In this document: positions 59,521 to 64,000 of the stretch, piece by piece | Layout of the letters: every line of letters begins with the position of its first letter | Numbering within the stretch: the stretch's first letter is position 1 | Source of the DNA: Phenylobacterium sp. | GTDB lineage: Bacteria > Pseudomonadota > Alphaproteobacteria > Caulobacterales > Caulobacteraceae | DNA length: 64,000 nt | NCBI RefSeq assembly: GCF_013822795.1 | Contig: NZ_PNLB01000001.1 | Coordinates: forward strand, 300,673-364,672 | Direction of reading: 5' to 3' | Position numbers and translations under genes: made by a program | The notes under the pieces: model-generated | The model's database searches: none | What the model saw: only the letters and a program-made list of their open reading frames with translations | What the model was told of the DNA's origin: nothing

Positions 59521-60525
59521 ATGCGGAGAGACGCGAGTTTCGCCCTGGTGGGCGATGTCGGCGGCACCAATGCGCGGTTTGCGATCGCGGACCTGCAGGG
59601 CGTGCGTCCGTCGATCGTGATGACCGGCAACGTGCTGTGCCGGGACCACCCCAGCCTGGCGGCGGCCGCCGACGCGTTCTTGGCCTCGGCCGATCTGGCG
59701 GCCGCGCCGGCGACGGCGACCATTGCGGTCGCCGGGCCGGTGGCCGATGGCGCGGCGCGGCTGACCAATGCGCCGTGGGACGCCTCGGAGGCCGAGCTGA
59801 TGTCGCTCGGCTTCTCGCGGGCCAGGCTGGTCAACGACTTCGAGGCGCTGGCGACCGGCGTCGCCGACCTAGTTCCCGAAGACAGCGTGGCCATCGGGCC
59901 GCCGCTGGAGGGCCTGACCCGGGAGCCTGTGGTGATCGCCGGGGCCGGCACCGGCTTTGGCCTGGCGGCCCTGGTCTGGCGCGCGGAAGGGCCGGCCCAG
60001 GTGCTGGCCAGCGAGGGCGGCCACGCCGCCTTCGCCCCCGTCGACGAGCTGGAGATCGAGGTCCTGCGGGCGCTGACGCGACGCCATGGCCGGGTCTCGA
60101 TCGAGCGGCTGCTGTCGGGACCGGGACTGCAGGCGCTGCACGCCGTGCTGGCCGAGATCGAGGGCGCGGCCCCGCCGCCGGCGCTGTCGTCTGAAGAGGT
60201 GGTGGCGCGCGCCTGCACCGGGGCCGACCGCCAGTGCGTGGCCGCGGTGGAGCTGTTCTGCGCGGTGTTCGGTTCGGTGTGCGGCGATGTCGCCCTGACC
60301 TTCGGCGCGAGGGGAGGGGTCTACCTCGCCGGCGGCCTGATGCAGGGCGTCGAGCGGTTCCTGACCGACGGCGTCTTCCGCCAGCGGTTCGAAGCCAAGG
60401 GGCGGCTGTCGGCCTTCGTCGAATCGATCCCCACGCGGTTGGTCGTGCAGCCGCACGTGGCGCTGCTGGGCGCAGCGAGGACCGCGCGACGGCTTGCGCC
60501 GCAAGCGTTTCAAATGAGCGATTGA
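59521..60525 (+). CDS. glk: glucokinase
   Basis: 334 residues, Glk family (no ROK CxCGxxGC motif). Phosphate-1 motif LVGDVGGTNARFAIAD, TIAVAGPV, LTNAPWDAS, LVNDFEALA, IAGAGTGFGLAAL, SEGGHAAFAP, RHGRVSIERLLSGPGL and GGVYLAGGL. Phosphorylates cytoplasmic glucose released by the glucosidase. Nine bases after the phosphatase gene. Operator O4 begins just after its stop. Confidence 0.93.
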   Translation: MRRDASFALVGDVGGTNARFAIADLQGVRPSIVMTGNVLCRDHPSLAAAADAFLASADLAAAPATATIAVAGPVADGAARLTNAPWDASEAELMSLGFSRARLVNDFEALATGVADLVPEDSVAIGPPLEGLTREPVVIAGAGTGFGLAALVWRAEGPAQVLASEGGHAAFAPVDELEIEVLRALTRRHGRVSIERLLSGPGLQALHAVLAEIEGAAPPPALSSEEVVARACTGADRQCVAAVELFCAVFGSVCGDVALTFGARGGVYLAGGLMQGVERFLTDGVFRQRFEAKGRLSAFVESIPTRLVVQPHVALLGAARTARRLAPQAFQMSD

Positions 60526-60538
60526 CAACGTTATCAGT
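60523..60538 (+). promoter_or_regulatory. LacI-type operator O4 before the beta-glucosidase
   Basis: TGACAACGTTATCAGT, starting within the last bases of the glucokinase gene and lying about 110 bases before ATG 60649. Same 18 bases as O1 (ATTGACAACGTTATCAGT). Implies an internal, separately regulated promoter for the GH3-permease pair. Confidence 0.65.
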
Positions 60539-60648
60539 TGCGTGTGGTTTGGCCTCGCGCCAACCCGCGCAGAACTGGCGGGTCCCGGATGCCCCCGGGG
60601 CCCGCCGCACTTTGCGGTTGGAAGAAGAACAAGAATTGGGAGGGGACG

Positions 60649-62598
60649 ATGGCCGGCTGGCGTTACGCCTGGATGGCGCTTGGAGTTTTGGCCTCAGGGC
60701 CGGCCTTGGCTGCGCAGCAGCCCGAACTTGGCGCCCGCACCGCGCCGCGCCTCACGATCGACGGCCTGGCCTTCAAGGACCTCAATAAGAACGGCAAGCT
60801 TGAGCCCTATGAGGACTGGCGGCTGTCGGCCGACGTGCGGGCCGCCGACCTGACCCGGCGCATGACGCTGGAGGAAAAGGCCGGGACCATGATGCACGGC
60901 ACGCTGCCGGCGCCCGGCAATACGTTCGGATCGGGCGCAGCCTACGACCTGACCGGCGCCGCCAAGCTGATCGAGGACAAGCGCGTCTCCAGCTTCATCA
61001 CCCGGCTAAGCGGGCCCGGCGCGGCGCTGGCCGAGGAGAACAACAAGGTCCAGGCCCTGGCCGAGAAGACCCGGCTGGGCGTGCCGGCGACCATCAGCAC
61101 CGATCCGCGCAACCACTTCCAGCACACGGCGGGGGCCGGCGTGGATTCGGCGGGCTTCTCCCAGTGGCCCGAGAGCCTGGGCTTCGCCGCGATCGGCGAT
61201 GCGGCCTTGATGCAGCGGTTCGGCGAGGTGGCGCGGGCCGAGTACCGCGCCGTCGGCATCCACGTGGCGCTCTCGCCGCAGGCGGACCTGGCGACCGAGC
61301 CGCGCTGGTCGCGGATCACCGGCACCTTCGGCGAGGACGCCGATCTCGCCTCGCGCATGGTCCGGGCATATGTCGCCGGCTTCCAGGCCGGCGAGGCCGG
61401 GCTGAACAAGGACAGCGTCGTCGCGGTGGTCAAGCACTGGGTCGGCTATGGCGCGGCCAAGGAAGGCTGGGACAGCCACAGCCCCTACGGCCGCTACGCG
61501 ACCTTCCCGGGGGGGAACTTCGCTTATCACGTCAAGCCGTTCGAGGGCGCTTTCGCGGCCAAGGCGGCCGGCGTCATGCCGACCTATTCGATCCTCGAAA
61601 ACCTCAGCATCGACGGCAAGCCGGTCGAGCAGGTGGGCGCGGGGTTCAACAAGTTCCTGCTGACCGATCTGCTGCGCGGCACGTACGGCTTCAAGGGCGT
61701 GATCGTCTCGGACTGGGCGATCACCAACGATTGCCCGGCCGCCTGCCAGGGCGGCTGGAAGCCGGGCGAGCCGCCGGTCATCGGCATGCCCTGGGGCGTT
61801 GACAACCTCACCGAGACCCAGCGTTTCGCCAAGGCGCTCGACGCCGGCGTCGACCAGTTCGGCGGCACCGAGAACAGCGATCTGGTGGTCAACATCGTCA
61901 AGGCCGGCCAGGCCAGCGAGGCGCGGCTGGACCAGTCGGTGCAGCGCATCCTCGAGCAGAAGTTCGAGCAGGGGCTGTTCGAGAACCCCTATGTCGATCC
62001 CGCCGCCGCCGGCCGGCTGGTCGGGGCGGCCGCGTTCCAGGCCGAAGGGCGCGCGGCGCAGAGCCGATCGTTGGTGTTCCTGGAACGTCGGGCGCAGAAC
62101 CTGCCGCTGAAGGCCGGTTCGAAGGTCTATCTGAAGGGCGTCGACGCCGCCGCGGCGCAGGCCGCTGGGCTGGTGGTGGTCGACGCGCCGGAAAAGGCCG
62201 ATGTCGCTATCGTGCGCACCGGAACTCCGCATCAGGTGCTGCATCCGAACTACCTGTTCGGCCTGATGCAGCACGAGGGCGACCTCGACTTCAAGGACGG
62301 CGACGCCGACTACGAGGCGATCAAGGCGATCAGCGCCAAGGTTCCGACGATCGTCAGCGTGTTCCTTGACCGGCCGGCCGTGCTGACCGGGCTGAAGGGG
62401 CGCGCGGCGGTGCTGATCGGCGACTTCGGGGTCAGCGATGGCGCGCTGCTGGACGTGCTGACCGGCAAGGCCAAGGCCGAAGGGCGACTGCCCTTCGAAC
62501 TCCCGTCCTCCATGATGGCGGTCAACGCCCAGGCGAGCGACAAACCCTATGACAGCGCCGATCCGCTTTACCGGTTCGGCTATCGGCTGGAGCCCTGA
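60649..62598 (+). CDS. glycoside hydrolase family 3 beta-glucosidase, exported
   Basis: 649 residues. Signal peptide (LGVLASGPALA), a short Asp/Asn-rich element (FKDLNKNGKLEPYEDW) before the GH3 N-terminal barrel, substrate-site KHWVGYG, nucleophile Asp in FKGVIVSDWAITND, then the C-terminal GH3 sandwich (VFLDRPAVLTG, VLIGDFGVSDGALLDVLTGKAKAEGRLPFELP). Shorter than many periplasmic GH3 enzymes: no fibronectin-III tail. GGAGG (60639-60643) precedes ATG 60649. Cleaves beta-glucosides in the periplasm. Overlaps the permease gene by ATG/TGA. Confidence 0.93.
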   Translation: MAGWRYAWMALGVLASGPALAAQQPELGARTAPRLTIDGLAFKDLNKNGKLEPYEDWRLSADVRAADLTRRMTLEEKAGTMMHGTLPAPGNTFGSGAAYDLTGAAKLIEDKRVSSFITRLSGPGAALAEENNKVQALAEKTRLGVPATISTDPRNHFQHTAGAGVDSAGFSQWPESLGFAAIGDAALMQRFGEVARAEYRAVGIHVALSPQADLATEPRWSRITGTFGEDADLASRMVRAYVAGFQAGEAGLNKDSVVAVVKHWVGYGAAKEGWDSHSPYGRYATFPGGNFAYHVKPFEGAFAAKAAGVMPTYSILENLSIDGKPVEQVGAGFNKFLLTDLLRGTYGFKGVIVSDWAITNDCPAACQGGWKPGEPPVIGMPWGVDNLTETQRFAKALDAGVDQFGGTENSDLVVNIVKAGQASEARLDQSVQRILEQKFEQGLFENPYVDPAAAGRLVGAAAFQAEGRAAQSRSLVFLERRAQNLPLKAGSKVYLKGVDAAAAQAAGLVVVDAPEKADVAIVRTGTPHQVLHPNYLFGLMQHEGDLDFKDGDADYEAIKAISAKVPTIVSVFLDRPAVLTGLKGRAAVLIGDFGVSDGALLDVLTGKAKAEGRLPFELPSSMMAVNAQASDKPYDSADPLYRFGYRLEP

Positions 62599-63893
62599 TG
62601 ATGGTTGGCGGACAGAGCAGCGTGGGGGCGGCGTCGCCGGCTGCGACGGGGGTGGGCGCCGCTGGGCGGGTAGTCGCGCTGGTGGTGTCGCTGTTCTTCG
62701 CCTGGGGGTTCGCGACCGTCCTGATCGACACCCTGATCCCCAAGCTCAAGGGGCTGTTCCAGCTGAACTACGCCGAGGCGATGCTGACCCAGTTCGCCTT
62801 CTTCCTCGGCTATCTGGTGTTCTCGATCCCGGCCTCCATGATCCTGGCGAGGATCGGCTACTTCCGCCAGATCGTGCTGGGCCTGGGTGTGATGGCGACC
62901 GGTTGCCTGATGTTCGCCCCGGCCGCGCAGCTGGGCATCTATCCTGCCTTCCTGCTGGCGCTGTTCGTGATGGCGGCGGGTATCACCACCCTGCAGGTGG
63001 CGGCCAATCCGCTGATCGCGCTGTTGGGCAAGCCGGAGCTGGCGCATTCGCGGCTCAATCTGGCCCAGGCGTTCAACTCGCTCGGCACCACGGTCGGCCC
63101 GCTGGTCGGCGCGGCCCTGATCCTGAAGGGCGGGGTCGAGCATCCGGACGCCGCCAGCCTGACGCCCGAGGCCCTGGAGGTGTATCGCAAGGCCGAGGCC
63201 CATGCGGTCCAGGCGCCGTTCCTCGGCATCGCCGCGGTGCTCGTGGTGTTGGCGCTGGTGTTCTGGTTCCTGCGCCGCTCGCCGGCCGCGCCGTCGGCTG
63301 CGGGCGAGGCGGGCGGCGGCTTTAGGCCGGCGCTGCTGAAGCGGCCGCGGCTGGCGCTCGGGGCGCTGTCGATCTTTCTCTATGTCGGGGCGGAGGTGTC
63401 GATCGGCTCGCTGCTGATCAGCTACCTGATGGAAGACAAGACCCTCGGGGCGGTCGCCGCCACGGCGGGCCAATTGGTGGCGCTCTACTGGGGCGGCGCG
63501 ATGGTCGGGCGGTTCATCGGCTCAGCGGTGATGCGCAAGGTCCCGGCAGGCCTTGTGCTGATGGCCTGTGCGATCGGGGCGGCGCTGCTGGCCTGCCTGT
63601 CGGCGGGGACCGTGGGCCTGGTCTCGGCGGTCGCGGTGCTGGCCATCGGGCTCTGCAACTCGGTGATGTTCCCGACCATCTTCACCCTCGGCATCGAGGG
63701 CCTAGGCGAGGACACCCCGCAGGGTTCGGGCCTGCTCTGCCTGGCGATCGTCGGCGGGGCGGTGGTGCCGGTGCTGACCGGCATGGTCGCTGACCATGCC
63801 GGCCTGAGCGCGGCGCTGCTGGCGCCGGCCCTCTGCTACGTGTGGATCGCGGTCTACGGCTTCATCTGCCGGCGGCCGCCCGCCCAGGCCTAG
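62598..63893 (+). CDS. FucP-type MFS sugar transporter (glucose/galactose family)
   Basis: 431 residues, twelve spans. Family marks: LFFAWGFATVLIDTLIPKLKGLFQLNYAEAMLTQFAFFLGYLVFSIPA in parts (the FucP-type first helices), TTLQVAANPLIALLGKPELAHSRLNLAQAFNSLGTTVGPLVGA, and GLCNSVMFPTIFTLGIEGLGEDTPQGSGLL. Proton-coupled uptake of the monosaccharide released by GH3, which glucokinase then phosphorylates. ATG 62598 overlaps the GH3 stop. Convergent with a partial gene, stops overlapping in CTAG. Confidence 0.93.
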   Translation: MMVGGQSSVGAASPAATGVGAAGRVVALVVSLFFAWGFATVLIDTLIPKLKGLFQLNYAEAMLTQFAFFLGYLVFSIPASMILARIGYFRQIVLGLGVMATGCLMFAPAAQLGIYPAFLLALFVMAAGITTLQVAANPLIALLGKPELAHSRLNLAQAFNSLGTTVGPLVGAALILKGGVEHPDAASLTPEALEVYRKAEAHAVQAPFLGIAAVLVVLALVFWFLRRSPAAPSAAGEAGGGFRPALLKRPRLALGALSIFLYVGAEVSIGSLLISYLMEDKTLGAVAATAGQLVALYWGGAMVGRFIGSAVMRKVPAGLVLMACAIGAALLACLSAGTVGLVSAVAVLAIGLCNSVMFPTIFTLGIEGLGEDTPQGSGLLCLAIVGGAVVPVLTGMVADHAGLSAALLAPALCYVWIAVYGFICRRPPAQA

Positions 63894-64000
63894 GCCATGC
63901 CCATGATGTCGGCCTCGGCGAGGTCGACCCGCTGGCGCGGCTGGCCCATGGTCATGGGCCGCAGGCCAAGGTCGGCCATGAGCGCGGCGTCGGTGTCCTT
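63890..64000 (-). CDS. C-terminal fragment of an unidentified protein (cut by right edge)
   Basis: Open minus-strand frame entering from beyond base 64000 and ending at TAG (63890-63892): the visible 36 residues include DTDAALMADLGLRPMTMGQP and finish VDLAEADIMGMA. Too short to assign to a family. The stop overlaps that of the sugar permease by four bases, as in other convergent pairs here, which supports its being a gene. Confidence 0.5.
   Translation of the reverse strand, partial: KDTDAALMADLGLRPMTMGQPRQRVDLAEADIMGMA

Overview
The window looks like a chromosomal segment of a Caulobacteraceae-type alphaproteobacterium, with Phenylobacterium or Caulobacter as the best guess. The reasons are very high GC with strong GC3 bias (long spurious open frames lie antisense to most genes), a Caulobacter-type cpa/tad pilus locus with a CtrA-like site upstream of the pilin, several TonB-dependent receptors, a GMC/subunit-3 sugar dehydrogenase next to a DUF1080 hydrolase, and a PEPxxWA-CTERM protein. 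I see no rRNA, tRNA, CRISPR array, insertion sequence or prophage. The genus is inference.

Layout. 1-3 kb: a divergent 3-keto-sugar module, with a DUF1080 hydrolase (cut by the left edge) facing a GMC oxidoreductase and its Tat-exported small subunit. 3-14 kb: an island of small exported, outer-membrane and membrane proteins (DUF3313, BASS transporter, DUF4136, DUF1622, EF-hand, two DUF2092 proteins, two low-complexity secreted proteins, an outer-membrane channel, a formylglycine-generating-enzyme homologue, a DUF1254 protein and a BamA-like barrel). Six of its transcription units carry the same 13-14 base element, GGGTT-N3-CCSGAT, in the sense direction before the start codon. A divergent NarL-type response regulator and HisKA_3 kinase (14-16.3 kb) flank the island. 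16.3-19.7 kb: a haemolysin-III-like membrane protein and a KdpD/KdpE-like pair without kdpFABC.

19.9-34.6 kb: Tad/Flp pilus genes in two blocks, tadG-tadE-tadE and then flp-cpaB-cpaC-short cpaD-cpaE-cpaF-tadB-tadC-(TPR/LytR_C lipoprotein)-tadD-cpaA. A Nat-type ABC exporter and a 62-residue membrane protein lie between the blocks. Prepilin, peptidase, secretin, ATPase, platform proteins and pseudopilins are all present, so the locus could build a complete pilus.

34.7-49 kb: ordinary metabolism and envelope genes, including a DUF551 micro-gene, a DUF3597 protein, a TonB receptor, an M24 peptidase, free-Met-(R)-sulfoxide reductase, a methyltransferase with an apparent frameshift at its 5' end, a flavin monooxygenase/NTF2/phosphotransferase operon, an ankyrin lipoprotein, GFA, PNPOx-like, PEP-CTERM, thiolase and SDR proteins.

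49-64 kb: a carbohydrate-utilisation locus, with a PQQ-type sugar dehydrogenase lipoprotein, a type-B carboxylesterase, two convergent LacI regulators, two TonB receptors, an acid-phosphatase-like protein, glucokinase, a GH3 beta-glucosidase and a FucP-type sugar permease. A LacI-type operator, TGACAACGTTATCW, occurs four times and only at the promoters of this locus. It ties esterase, receptors, phosphatase, glucokinase, glucosidase and permease into one predicted regulon for taking up and hydrolysing a beta-glucoside, perhaps an acylated or phosphorylated one.
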